A DNA stretch of 64,000 bases, taken from assembly GCF_001483135.1 (NCBI RefSeq), contig NZ_LNAL01000008.1, positions 1,364,001 to 1,428,000 on the forward strand, written 5' to 3'. The notes below the pieces were generated by a model that searched no databases, was not told the DNA's origin, and saw nothing but the letters and a program-made list of their open reading frames with translations. Both the position numbers and the translations under genes were made by a program. Positions 8,109 to 17,063 of the stretch are shown here, piece after piece (within the stretch, counting starts at the first letter, position 1; each line of letters opens with the position of its first letter). This DNA is from Solirubrum puertoriconensis (GTDB lineage Bacteria > Bacteroidota > Bacteroidia > Cytophagales > Hymenobacteraceae).

Positions 8109-9425
8109 TTAGGACTTGGCCTTATCCATGGGGTGCGGCCTGGCCGGGCCCGACGACTTGCCGTCGGCCTGGTGTGCCGTGGGCGTGGGGCGCTTGCCCG
8201 TGTTGCTGGGCTGCGCGGGTACCGCTTTCTTGAACTTGGCCAGCTCGGCGTTCAGGCCGCTGATGGTTTCCTGATCCTTGGTGCGCTCGGCCTCCAGCTT
8301 GTTCAAGCGGTTGAGCACCTCGGTCAGGTTCACCGCACCGGTGGCGGGCTGCTCCTCGGTGGTGTTTTCCGGCTGCTCTTCGGCGCTGGCCTCGGTGATG
8401 GTTTCCACCACGCCGCCGGCAACCGAGATGGTACGGCCATCGGCCAGGCCGTAGCTGCCGTCTTCGGCGGGTTCGGTCAGCTCTTCGTCGTAGAACACGG
8501 CCACGCCCTGCGCGAGCGGGCCGTCGTGGTAGAGCAGCGCACCGTCCTGGTCGGTTTCGGTCGACTCCACGGCGGCAACGGGTTCATCGTCGAGGCCTTC
8601 GATGGTGGCACTCACGCCGAGCTGCTTAGCCAGGTTGGCCACGAGCTGCGCATTCGCCTTGGCCTGGGGGGTAGACACGGGCTTGGCGGCCGCTTTAGCG
8701 ACCGGTTTGGCTACTTTCGTCATAGCGGGTTTAGAATTGGAAGGCTTGGGAGTGGCCGCTTTGGCAGTCGGCGTCGGGCGCACGGTGCGGGCCCGGCGAT
8801 CCGCGCGGGCAACGGCGAGTTTGAATTTGGACAGACGGGCCGTTGACTTGGCTTTGGTCGGAGCTTTAGCAGCCAGGGGCTTCACGCGGGTGGCGAAGCC
8901 GAAGTCGAGCGCTTCTTGCGCCGTCATGAAGCGGTCCGTTTTCATCAGGTTGATGATGTCGGCTTCGCTTTTGCCGGTGCGGGCGACGTAGATGTCGCGA
9001 ATGGCCTGCTCATCCCGATCCAGGCGGTCGGCATCGGCACGCAGGTCTTCGCTGCGCTCGGAGAGCGTACCGCCGTTGAAGAGCGGACGGTGCGACATCC
9101 ACTGGGCCGTGTGCTCCATTTCGATTTCGTCCGCAGCCAAGGCCACGACGGTGCCGGCCGAAGCGCACAGGCTCATGATGTGGGCGCTCACCGGAATGCC
9201 CAGGCCGCGCAGCAGGTTGTGCACGTCCATGGCGTGGCGCACCGAACCGCCGTAGCAGATGCCGAACTCCAGCTTGATGCTGTCGACCGTGCGGCCCTGG
9301 TAGTGCTCCCATTCGATGCGCATGCGCACGTCTTCGGCGGTGAAGCCAATCACGTACTCAAACAGCTCCCAGTCCATATAGCTGGGGCCGATGTGTTCAC
9401 CAACAGGAATAACGAGTTCGGGCAT
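8109..9425 (-). CDS. ClpP-like (S14) prohead protease fused to a scaffold-like region
   Basis: 438 residues. The N-terminal ~185 residues follow the ClpP fold: G-G-S-V at 59-62 forms the oxyanion strand, Ser89 in A-S-A-G is the nucleophile, His112 in M-S-H-R-P is the general base, and Asp164 in T-D-R-F-M completes the triad (the family has D-R-D-x-F-M here). After an Ala/Lys-rich linker (190-245) comes an acidic region and a coiled coil at about 365-400, then a basic Pro/Ser tail. Fusion of protease and scaffold is known for phage prohead proteases that digest the internal scaffold during maturation. It is the last gene before the divergent plus-strand insert. Confidence 0.85.
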   Translation of the reverse strand: MPELVIPVGEHIGPSYMDWELFEYVIGFTAEDVRMRIEWEHYQGRTVDSIKLEFGICYGGSVRHAMDVHNLLRGLGIPVSAHIMSLCASAGTVVALAADEIEMEHTAQWMSHRPLFNGGTLSERSEDLRADADRLDRDEQAIRDIYVARTGKSEADIINLMKTDRFMTAQEALDFGFATRVKPLAAKAPTKAKSTARLSKFKLAVARADRRARTVRPTPTAKAATPKPSNSKPAMTKVAKPVAKAAAKPVSTPQAKANAQLVANLAKQLGVSATIEGLDDEPVAAVESTETDQDGALLYHDGPLAQGVAVFYDEELTEPAEDGSYGLADGRTISVAGGVVETITEASAEEQPENTTEEQPATGAVNLTEVLNRLNKLEAERTKDQETISGLNAELAKFKKAVPAQPSNTGKRPTPTAHQADGKSSGPARPHPMDKAKS

Positions 9426-9504
9426 GTTGCGGACCGCACCGCTTCAGGGTGCGTGCAACAAAGGTTCGCGCGGGAAGATGGGGCCTCCAACGAAAGGGCC
9501 GAAC

Positions 9505-9538
9505 TTGGTACCAATCTGGTACCGTGTTGGTCCCACAC
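9505..9538 (+). promoter_or_regulatory. Phased TGGTACC repeats, probable operator of the ribbon-helix-helix gene
   Basis: Three heptamers, TGGTACC at 9506-9512, TGGTACC at 9517-9523 and TGGTCCC at 9528-9534, start exactly 11 bases apart. The first is embedded in the 10-base palindrome TTGGTACCAA. The array ends eight bases before the ATG of a gene for a ribbon-helix-helix-like protein, a family that binds tandem short repeats on one face of DNA. Autoregulation, and possibly control of the divergent protease/capsid genes, is inferred. Confidence 0.6.
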
Positions 9539-9542
9539 CGCT

Positions 9543-9737
9543 ATGGCCCAATTGAAATTGAATCCTGCCGAGAGCATCGCCGACGAAATCCGCAAGCAGG
9601 CGGCTTCGCTCGGCATCTCCGTAAACGCCTACATGGCACCCTACCTGAACGCCATTGCGCGCAAGGAACTGGTCATGGTGCCGCACTTCCCGCCGCCTTC
9701 GCCGCCGCAGCGAGAACCATCAGTAAATCGGAAATAA
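9543..9737 (+). CDS. Small ribbon-helix-helix-like DNA-binding protein
   Basis: 64 residues. The N-terminus (L-K-L-N-P) can form the beta strand; helix A is about residues 9-22, the turn is G-I-S-V-N, and helix B is about residues 27-42. This is the Arc/MetJ-type pattern, in which the strand contacts DNA. The last 20 residues are Pro-rich. It lies on the plus strand inside the leftward late block, divergent from the protease gene, with an 11-base phased repeat array just upstream. It may be a phage regulator that controls its own gene and perhaps the late genes. Confidence 0.65.
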   Translation: MAQLKLNPAESIADEIRKQAASLGISVNAYMAPYLNAIARKELVMVPHFPPPSPPQREPSVNRK

Positions 9738-9767
9738 TTAAGCAGTGTTGATGTATAATCACGTTGA

Positions 9768-9835
9768 TTTAAGTGATAGCACTGATCAATCTGTGAATTA
9801 TAGATTGTAAATTATGTCTATATAAATCACTTAAA
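9768..9835. promoter_or_regulatory. AT-rich intergenic segment with separated inverted repeat
   Basis: TTTAAGTGAT at 9768-9777 and its exact complement ATCACTTAAA at 9826-9835 flank a 48-base AT-rich spacer, just upstream of the ATG at 9846. The region is much richer in AT than its surroundings. It may hold a promoter with paired operator half-sites. No consensus Bacteroidota promoter (TTTG / TAnnTTTG) was firmly found. Confidence 0.4.
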
Positions 9836-9845
9836 ATTCACATAT

Positions 9846-10019
9846 ATGCCAGATCCAAAAGAAAAACCAGAAAAACCCGACAAGCCAGAGCGTAAAGAGG
9901 TAGCCACTCATAAAGAAACGCGGGTTACTGACCGTCGGTTAGACAAGGAGCATAACGAAACATTTGGAGGGGGCGATAAGCCTTCGCCATCACCATCTCC
10001 AAAGGGAGGGGACCAATGA
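9846..10019 (+). CDS. Small highly charged hypothetical protein (57 aa)
   Basis: Starts at the ATG at 9846 and stops with TGA at 10017-10019, just before a strong bidirectional terminator. The product is rich in Lys, Glu, Asp and Pro, starts with K-E-K-P-E-K-P-D-K-P repeats and ends in P-S-P-S-P-S-P-K-G-G, so it is probably disordered. No family is recognised. The spacing to the terminator and the AT-rich upstream region support a real transcription unit. Confidence 0.55.
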   Translation: MPDPKEKPEKPDKPERKEVATHKETRVTDRRLDKEHNETFGGGDKPSPSPSPKGGDQ

Positions 10020-10037
10020 ACCCTAAGTCTTAGTAAC

Positions 10038-10070
10038 GAAAAAGCCCGACCACTACGGCCGGGCTTTTTC
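10038..10070. terminator. Bidirectional terminator between convergent genes
   Basis: Eleven-base perfect arms GAAAAAGCCCG (10038-10048) and CGGGCTTTTTC (10060-10070), giving a U tract on both strands. It serves the plus-strand small gene ending at 10019 and the leftward tape-measure gene ending at 10075. Confidence 0.9.
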
Positions 10071-10074
10071 ATTC

Positions 10075-13000
10075 CTAGGAATTAGCTAGCACTTCTGTGT
10101 AGGCTGCTTTGCTCTGCGCCGTTTGGATGTCGGTGACGCGGGTGTAGATCGGCCGCTTGCTCATGGCATCAGCTAGGCGGTCGTAGTCGATGCCTGGAGC
10201 TACCACCGGTGTGCCTGCCGACGCTATGCCACCTAGGGCCATGTAGCCCGAAGCTACCAACGGTACACCACCCGCGGCCACGTTGATGGCCGAGGCCGCC
10301 GCCAGCAGGGCCGGGTTGCGCGATACGCCAGCGGTCAGGATCGGCTCGCCACCTTCGGCCTCGCCGAAGTGGGCGCCGCTACGGCTGTAGAGCTGGATGC
10401 CGCCGGCCGCGTGGCTCGGGCCCTGCAGCACGCCACCACGGGCAAACTTCTGCCCTTGGATGGCGGCAATCTGCGCCGCCGAGGTAGCCAGGGCCAAGCC
10501 GATCTGAATAGCTGTCATGATGCCAAAGTCTGCTTTAGGCGTTTCAGCCAGGATTTTCACCACCGCTGCAGCGGCATTGATCTTGGCCTGCGCCAAAGCA
10601 ATGCGGCGGCTGCGTTCGGCGGCGTTGCGCTCCAGCTGCTCACGCTTCTTGGTGAACTCTTCTTCGATCTTGGCGCGCTCCTTCGCATTGCCCTGTGCTC
10701 CACGCAGGCGCGCCTGCTGCTCTTCGTTGAGGCGGGCCAACGCTTGGTTTTTGCGGGCCTCCTCAATCGTGTTGATGGTGCTCAGCGCGCCCTGCGCCAT
10801 CTGCGTCCACTCGTCGAACTGCGCCCCGAGCTCCTGCCGACGCTGCTGCGCCGTTTGCTCATCCAGTTCGAAAATGCGCTGTTGGGTTTCCTGCTCGATG
10901 CGCAGCCGCTCCGCTGAGCCTTCCTTCGTACCTAGGACCTGCGCATCACGCTCGGCCAGAATAGCGGCCTTACGGGCGTTGAGGTAGCCGTTGCTGAGTT
11001 CGACTTCTTTCCGCTGCCGTTCGCCGAGGCCCTGCAGCATCCGGTCGGCACCTAGGTTCTGCAGCTCGGCCGCTTCTGCCAGCACCTGGCGCTGGCGCTC
11101 CACTTCCGCCGCGGCATTGTCCTTAGCCAGTTGCGCCAGGTCAGCCGAGAGCTTCGCCCGAATGGCGTGCTCTTTCTCCGCATTGTTCTTGCGCTTATCC
11201 AGCGCCGCCAGCTCTAACTCGGCCTGCACCTCCAATTGGCGGCGCTCTAGTTCGTAGCGCTGCTGCGTGCCTTCCTTAGCGACAGCCAGTTCACCGGCTA
11301 CCCGATCCGCTTCGGCTTGCAACGCATCCTGGTTGCGCTGCCGGTGGAAGTCGGCCGTTAGCTTGAGGCTTTCGGTTTCGTACTTCAGATCGGCCAGCTT
11401 CTTCTGGCCCACCGTCACGTCCTTCTGGGCTAGCTCCAGATCCCGGGCAATGCTTAGCTTGCGCTGCAACAGATTCAGCTCTTTGTCGGAGCCCTGCTGC
11501 ACTGTGAGCAGCTGCTGCTCGATGCGCTGCTGCTCCAGCTGCAAGGCCTCGCGCTGGGCTTTGACACGGGCCTCGGCCGCTTTATCAGCCGCTTCCTTTT
11601 CTTTCTCCTGGCCTTCTTTGGCGAGCTGGTACCGATTCGTAATCAGTTCGTTTTGCTTGCCGGCGGCATCCTCCAGAATGTCCGACAGCTCGTTTTCGGC
11701 TTCCTTCAGCTCCTGGTACCGCTCGCGCGACACCCGTTCCCTGCCACCCTCCAGCTCGATCTGCCGGCGCAGGATGTCCACACGGCGGCGTGCCAGGTTG
11801 GCCAGTGTCTGCTCACGCTCCATCTCCACTTTGTAGGCATCCTCGTTGGCCTTGCGGCGGGCTGCCAGGGTATTGAACTCGTTGTCGCGCACGTTCTTCA
11901 GCCGCTCTACTTCGTTGAGCAGCCGCTTGTTGGTGTCGATGTTGTCGTCGGTGGCGCGGTCCAGCTCGCGCTGCAGCTGCGCCAGCCGCTCGCCTTCGTC
12001 TGCCGCGGTGGCCAGGCGCTGCCCCATAGCCTGAATCTTGCCCGTGGCGCCCTCGACGCCGGTACCGAGCTGGATAATGCCATCGGTCACCTTGCGCGGG
12101 TCTAGGTCTAGTATGCCCTGCGCAATCACACCGAACGACTTGAGGCGGTTGAGCAGGTTGGTTTCGATGAAGTCCACCAGATCCGAAAAGGCCTGCTTCG
12201 GGTTCTCGGCTGCTTTGAACAGCGTCTCGCTTAGGTCAGCTACCACGTTGGTAACAACCGAAACGACAGCTTTGAGCGCCCCCAGCTTGCGACTGAGGAA
12301 GTCGGCGCCAGCCTGCGTCTTGGTGAAGTACTGAAACAGGGCTACCAGCGCCAGTACCAGCAGGCCGATGCCGGTAGAAGCAATAGCTCCTTTCAGGCCG
12401 GTGAATCCGGTTTTGGCTAGCTCTACGCCTTGGTTGGCCTTGGCCCACGCATCTTTCAGGCCGCCTACATCCACACCGAGCGTCTCGGCCACTTCGCCCG
12501 CGGCCCCCAGGGCGCTGCCGGCTTTATCGGCTTCGGCCGGGGTATCCTCGAGCTGCTTGTTGACGGCGGCAATTTGGAAGCCGATTTTGCGGTAAGCCTC
12601 GGTGGACTCTTCGCCCGTCTCGATGATCTTGGCTTGTTCGGCCTCCAGCTTCACCAGTTCCGCCACGGCAGGCTGGATCGACTTGGCGTAGTTCTCGATG
12701 GCGTTGGTTGCCTCCTCGTAAGTTTTGCCCTGCCGCGCGGCGGCTTGCTGGACCGCGGTGAGGAAGCCCACCCGGCGGCGCTCCATTTCGTTGGCCTCGG
12801 CGGAGCCCACCACCAAGCCTTTCTGCGTTTCCTGCAGGCGCACCATTTCGCGCACCAGTGCTTCCAGCCCTTTCGAGGCATCTGGGTAGTTGCCCACGTT
12901 GCGCCGGAAATCGCCGTTAGCCTGCTCCGCCGCCTTGAGCGCGTCGCTGATTTCCTTGGTTTTCGCTACCAGCGCTTTCCCACCCTCGGTGTTGCGCTCC

Positions 13001-13338
13001 GCTTCCGACAGCGCATTCACCTGCTGGGTAGCCAGCGCGAGTTGCGCCCGCAGCTGGTTGATCGAGCCTTCCGCAGCCTGGTTGCCGTTACGGAAGGCTT
13101 CGAGCGCTTTGGTGGCGTCGGTCTGCTGCTTGGTCTGCTCGCGCAGCTGGGTGCGCAGCTCTACCGATTTCTTGGCGTATTCATCTTCGGAGATGGCACC
13201 TTCCTTCCGGGCCTGCGTCAAAGCCTTCTGGGCGGTGCGCGTGCTCTCGATGTCGAGCGTGAGCTTCTCCAGCTGCTTGACGGTTTGGCCTTCGTCGAGC
13301 TGGATGCGCAGGAGTAGGGTTTCGTTGGCCTCGGCCAT
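10075..13338 (-). CDS. Tail tape measure protein
   Basis: 1087 residues, mostly alpha-helical with very long coiled coils (about 1-250 and 440-940, rich in E/Q/R/A). A hydrophobic helix near residues 315-340 (G-I-G-L-L-V-L-A-L-V-A-L-F) is followed by F-T-K, and an Ala-rich hydrophobic segment near 935-985 is followed by a Gly-rich F-A-R-G-G-V-L-Q-G-P-S-H motif, as in many tape-measure proteins. It sets tail length and is ejected with the DNA. Transcription ends at the bidirectional terminator at 10038-10070. Confidence 0.9.
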   Translation of the reverse strand: MAEANETLLLRIQLDEGQTVKQLEKLTLDIESTRTAQKALTQARKEGAISEDEYAKKSVELRTQLREQTKQQTDATKALEAFRNGNQAAEGSINQLRAQLALATQQVNALSEAERNTEGGKALVAKTKEISDALKAAEQANGDFRRNVGNYPDASKGLEALVREMVRLQETQKGLVVGSAEANEMERRRVGFLTAVQQAAARQGKTYEEATNAIENYAKSIQPAVAELVKLEAEQAKIIETGEESTEAYRKIGFQIAAVNKQLEDTPAEADKAGSALGAAGEVAETLGVDVGGLKDAWAKANQGVELAKTGFTGLKGAIASTGIGLLVLALVALFQYFTKTQAGADFLSRKLGALKAVVSVVTNVVADLSETLFKAAENPKQAFSDLVDFIETNLLNRLKSFGVIAQGILDLDPRKVTDGIIQLGTGVEGATGKIQAMGQRLATAADEGERLAQLQRELDRATDDNIDTNKRLLNEVERLKNVRDNEFNTLAARRKANEDAYKVEMEREQTLANLARRRVDILRRQIELEGGRERVSRERYQELKEAENELSDILEDAAGKQNELITNRYQLAKEGQEKEKEAADKAAEARVKAQREALQLEQQRIEQQLLTVQQGSDKELNLLQRKLSIARDLELAQKDVTVGQKKLADLKYETESLKLTADFHRQRNQDALQAEADRVAGELAVAKEGTQQRYELERRQLEVQAELELAALDKRKNNAEKEHAIRAKLSADLAQLAKDNAAAEVERQRQVLAEAAELQNLGADRMLQGLGERQRKEVELSNGYLNARKAAILAERDAQVLGTKEGSAERLRIEQETQQRIFELDEQTAQQRRQELGAQFDEWTQMAQGALSTINTIEEARKNQALARLNEEQQARLRGAQGNAKERAKIEEEFTKKREQLERNAAERSRRIALAQAKINAAAAVVKILAETPKADFGIMTAIQIGLALATSAAQIAAIQGQKFARGGVLQGPSHAAGGIQLYSRSGAHFGEAEGGEPILTAGVSRNPALLAAASAINVAAGGVPLVASGYMALGGIASAGTPVVAPGIDYDRLADAMSKRPIYTRVTDIQTAQSKAAYTEVLANS

Positions 13339-13496
13339 AGACTCTAGAGATTAAGCTAGAATAAAGGTCGGAGCCATTAAGGAGGCACCTCGTTATCTCT
13401 TAAGTGTTTTGTTGCACGCGCCAAAAACATGCCTTAGTAAGCTTTTATGTGCCATTAATTATGCATGAGCATGATAGCAAGCTTACCTTTGAGGTC

Positions 13497-14309
13497 ATGA
13501 ATAAACATCTACTATTGCCTGTGTTAGTTGCTTTTTGCTTTAACACAGCTCAAGCTCAATCGAAGAAGCTTCATGCTGCTAATGACAAAGAACAGCTAGT
13601 CTCTAAAAGAAAAGCTTCTTTGCAAGAGAATGCATCTTCAATAATCATATTGAAAAGTGCTGAGGATTCGACCAAAAAATCTATTCCGATTGATTTAAAC
13701 GTTAAGTTGAAACAGGATACTGAAGGTGTAGTGGATAAACATCCATTTGCAGTATACTTTATACTCATTGCCGCGGGTTTGGCAGCAGTAGCATCACTTG
13801 CTTCATCTATTATTACCGCTAGACTTAACCTAAAATCAAAGGATAAAGAGTATCTAAATGATTATCACAAAAAAGTAATCGATAAAAGAATTAAGGCAAT
13901 TGAAGCGGTTGAAAGCTTGATGGCTTTGTTTTCTACCAGCTACACCCATCAAGTTAATGGAGAAAAAAAGCTATATAATTGTTTTTTTGTTGATGAATTA
14001 GAGAGTGAAAAGCTGTCAAATATCGTTGATAAAATGGGCGAATTTGGCATGTGGTATAGCATTAATACTATTAGATCATTAGAGGGATTTTGTGAAATGA
14101 TTTTTCCTATTGTTAGAAGAGCAAGGACATTAGAGGGTGAAGAATTAGTTATGTATGCAATAAAACAAAAGGAAAAAATTAAACACAAAATAGAAATTAT
14201 AGAGGGCTGTCTAGGAGAAGATATGGATAAGCTATACGATGTTAAAGGCTTTTTTAAAGCTAAGTTCAAAAATAAACACCCGAGTACTGAGAAAGTATTA
14301 CAATCATAA
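13497..14309 (+). CDS. AT-rich accessory gene: secreted/membrane protein with signal peptide and one TM helix
   Basis: 270 residues from the ATG at 13497, chosen because it starts a clean signal peptide (M-N-K-H-L-L-L-P-V-L-V-A-F, cleavage after A-Q-A). A transmembrane helix lies near residues 85-108, followed by a long Lys-rich, helical cytoplasmic-type region. Base composition is far more AT-rich than the flanking tape measure and tail genes, and the gene is on the opposite strand. This is typical of a moron acquired separately and expressed in the lysogen. No family recognised; a role in superinfection exclusion is possible but unproven. Confidence 0.75.
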   Translation: MNKHLLLPVLVAFCFNTAQAQSKKLHAANDKEQLVSKRKASLQENASSIIILKSAEDSTKKSIPIDLNVKLKQDTEGVVDKHPFAVYFILIAAGLAAVASLASSIITARLNLKSKDKEYLNDYHKKVIDKRIKAIEAVESLMALFSTSYTHQVNGEKKLYNCFFVDELESEKLSNIVDKMGEFGMWYSINTIRSLEGFCEMIFPIVRRARTLEGEELVMYAIKQKEKIKHKIEIIEGCLGEDMDKLYDVKGFFKAKFKNKHPSTEKVLQS

Positions 14310-14396
14310 GAACATCGAATAAAGCTTGCTAGAATTTTTAAATCCATATTCAAAGAGCGATGAGCCGTCGTCTTACGAGGCCTATGTTGAAAGGCA

Positions 14397-14843
14397 TCAA
14401 GGCGTTTCATGCTGTGAGTTATCCCAAATGACATAGCCCCCTCCATCTTGGGCTATTATTAAGTAGCCCCCTTCATTCAGTGACTTGCCTAGCTGCCAAG
14501 GTTCGTAGCCATCCAGTGAACGCCCGCTGAAGAGCATTTGCACACCGTTATCAAATGAGATGGTCAAATTGGCCTCGTCATCACAATGCACTTCCGTGAC
14601 CAAACGCAAATTCACCTTGCTGAACAGTAGTAGGATTTTTTCCTCTCTGCCGAGGCTTAGTCCTTCACCAACAACGATATTGGAAGTAACTTCTATTTCG
14701 CCGAGCGACAAGAGGTGATCAGCAGGCTCATCATCTCTAAACTCGAGAATAAGAACTTGATGCGAGAAGCCGTAACTCTCAACAGCTGCGTTACCGATGG
14801 CAGCCGTTAGCAGCTTATTAGCAGCAACGGTATCTGGGTTCAT
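14397..14843 (-). CDS. Hypothetical protein, DUF6188-like
   Basis: 148 residues, acidic and probably beta-sandwich-like. The C-terminal half (S-F-D-N-G-V-Q-M-L-F-S-G, D-G-Y-E-P-W-Q-L) resembles DUF6188-type or immunity-like proteins, which read as a beta sheet with an E-P-W-Q motif. It lies between the baseplate gene and the moron at 13497. Codon usage is less GC-rich than in the tail genes. The family resemblance is from memory and weak. Confidence 0.6.
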   Translation of the reverse strand: MNPDTVAANKLLTAAIGNAAVESYGFSHQVLILEFRDDEPADHLLSLGEIEVTSNIVVGEGLSLGREEKILLLFSKVNLRLVTEVHCDDEANLTISFDNGVQMLFSGRSLDGYEPWQLGKSLNEGGYLIIAQDGGGYVIWDNSQHETP

Positions 14844-14924
14844 CCTCCAAGTTTAGGTATTATAGGCATTTAGGCAGCATAAGCATTAAACCCCGCCTCA
14901 CTCTTAATCGGAGCTCGCCATAGG

Positions 14925-17063
14925 TTAGTAGTATTCGGTGGGGGAGAATTCACGGCCGTAGAACTCGAAGCCTGGCGCCTCGCCGGGTACCGGCAGCGGC
15001 AGCAGGTAGGCCGGGTGCAGCCGGGCCAGCTCCACGACGGTGGCGCGCCGCGGGTCGTGTTCGACAATGCGCGTCACGGCGAAGAAGTCGCCGAGTACGC
15101 CGTCCCAAATGGGGGTGGTAAAGTCGAAGCCGGCTACATCGGCCGCACTCAGGCGGTACTGCTCCTTGAGGTAGCGCGCCTCGGGCAGCATGGCCTGCAG
15201 CGCGGCCCAGTTGCGGGGCAGCACGTAGGTACTGGCATCGAGCGACGGCCGCAGCGGATCGTCCGACGCGAAGTAGGCCAGCCCGGCCGTCACCGGCGTG
15301 CTGACCCCATCGGCCAACAGCACCACATCAGTCGTGTCGCCGGCACGCACCAGTAGCCTAGGGACTATCGATTGCCGCTCGTAGTCGGTGCCGTCGCTGT
15401 TCTCTCGGTAGAGCGGCAGCAGCGGCAGGCCCTGCAGCCGCGGGCTGGGCAGCGTAGCCGCAAACGGCAGCGTGGCCAGCACCGCTTCGGGCGGTAGCGT
15501 CTGGTCGGGGCAGCTCAGGTAGCCGTCGCCGTAGCCCTGGGGCGCGGTGGTGGCCGGCTCTTTGTTGTCAAGCGCCGCGCCGTCTTCGGCCCACTTCAGG
15601 TAGTTGCGCTGGCCGTAGGAGCCGAAGTCGAACGACAATGACCTGGGTAGATGCGCGTGCACCGCCGGCGCGTCGCGCTTGCGGGTCCAGTCGCGGGCCT
15701 GCGGCACCTGGTCGAGCAGGGCGCGGGTGGGCGTGAGTTGCAGCCGGTCTTCGTACAAATCCACCTGCGGCGATAAGCCCCCGAGCTGCACCAGCACCTT
15801 GAAGAAGTCGAGCAGCTTGAGGTCGGGCAGCCAGTCCTGCAGGCGCATCGGCCCGCCCGGCGCCAGCTCCTGGGTGCAGGTCACGCGGAAGTAGTTGCGG
15901 TAGCCGTTGGGCGTGCCGTACACGAAGGCGCGGTAGCCCCAGACGGGGAAGCCCGCATCGAGGCCGCGCAGCTGCACCTTGGCCTTGAGCTGATCACCGG
16001 CCGCTAAGAAGATGCGCGTGCTGCTGGCCTGCGCCCAGATCCAGCCATCCTTGCGCGTTTCCACCCGCTCGCCGTCCACCACGCGGCCCACCTGGCCGTT
16101 GGCGCGGATGCAATCCACGTACACCTTCGCCGAGCAGCGCGAGTTGCTCAGGCGGAAGTACACGGGCAGGGCCACGTCGACATCGACGTAGCACGCCACG
16201 TCCGCGGTGTAGGTAAACGCTACCGGATCGAAGTTGCCGTTGGGGCTATTAACGTGGCCCAGCTGCCCGGTGAGCCCGAAGGGAATGTCGAGCTCCGTAT
16301 CCGGCCGGTTCACCGACTCGCCTTTGTCCTGCTCGTGGTCCGGGCCGATGCCGAGGTTACCGGTGCGCGCCTTGGCGAAGGCTTCCGATAGGCCGCTTTC
16401 CGCCACGCTGGGCACCTCCAGCGCGTCGAGCAAGGGCGAGGCCCAGTCGTTGGCCGTAAAGCCCGCCTCGGCCAGCATTTGGCGCCAGATCAGCTTAGCT
16501 GACACCGTGGGGTACAGCTCGTAGGGCGAGACTTCCTCCAGGTTCAGCGGCTTGCCGCGGTCGGCCAGCAGGTAGCCCCAGCCGACCGACGCAAAGTGCC
16601 CAGCCTGCAGGCGCACGGCGATGTTCTCCGCGCTCCAGTTGTGGTCGAAGCGGGAGAAGTCTAAGTCGCGCAGGGTCTTTTCGCCCTGGGTGCCATCGGC
16701 CCGGGTCACCACTTCGCTCAGCGCATCCACGAAGCGGCGGTTGCCGCCTACGAGTCGGAGCTGGTAGCGCCCGCCCTCGGCACCCATCACCAGTAGCAGC
16801 GCCCTAGGCATAGTTTCCACGCCCGCGCAGCGCAGCACGGCTTCGGTGTAGCGGTAGGCGCGCGTCAGGCTGCTGGTGCCATACGCCGCTTGGCCCAGCA
16901 GCCGGTGGTTGCGCGGCGTGAACGGCACCGAGAACTCGGGCGCATAGTCGCTCTGGATGCTCTCCGGCTTCGTGAGGTCGTTGGCCTGGTAGGTGGGCAG
17001 CAGTTGCGTTTCCGCATCGAGATCTAGCAGCTCGCCGGCCACGAGTACTTCGTTGGTCATCAT
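14925..17063 (-). CDS. Large phage tail / baseplate protein
   Basis: 712 residues, no signal peptide. It begins with a regular beta/alpha region (E-V-L-V-A-G-E-L-L-D-L, then an S-V-P-F-T-P-R-N motif) resembling the hub-type tail proteins found in Bacteroidota phages. Repeated beta segments follow up to residue ~380, then a C-terminal domain ending in E-F-S-P-T-E-Y-Y. Its ATG overlaps the stop of the 452-residue gene by four bases. The role (distal tail or hub) is inferred from size and position next to the tape-measure region. Confidence 0.65.
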   Translation of the reverse strand: MMTNEVLVAGELLDLDAETQLLPTYQANDLTKPESIQSDYAPEFSVPFTPRNHRLLGQAAYGTSSLTRAYRYTEAVLRCAGVETMPRALLLVMGAEGGRYQLRLVGGNRRFVDALSEVVTRADGTQGEKTLRDLDFSRFDHNWSAENIAVRLQAGHFASVGWGYLLADRGKPLNLEEVSPYELYPTVSAKLIWRQMLAEAGFTANDWASPLLDALEVPSVAESGLSEAFAKARTGNLGIGPDHEQDKGESVNRPDTELDIPFGLTGQLGHVNSPNGNFDPVAFTYTADVACYVDVDVALPVYFRLSNSRCSAKVYVDCIRANGQVGRVVDGERVETRKDGWIWAQASSTRIFLAAGDQLKAKVQLRGLDAGFPVWGYRAFVYGTPNGYRNYFRVTCTQELAPGGPMRLQDWLPDLKLLDFFKVLVQLGGLSPQVDLYEDRLQLTPTRALLDQVPQARDWTRKRDAPAVHAHLPRSLSFDFGSYGQRNYLKWAEDGAALDNKEPATTAPQGYGDGYLSCPDQTLPPEAVLATLPFAATLPSPRLQGLPLLPLYRENSDGTDYERQSIVPRLLVRAGDTTDVVLLADGVSTPVTAGLAYFASDDPLRPSLDASTYVLPRNWAALQAMLPEARYLKEQYRLSAADVAGFDFTTPIWDGVLGDFFAVTRIVEHDPRRATVVELARLHPAYLLPLPVPGEAPGFEFYGREFSPTEYY

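Noticed and set aside
6956-8233. Long plus-strand open frame (425 codons) opposite the capsid gene
   Set aside because: Same shadow pattern; composition follows third-position GC of the capsid gene on the other strand.
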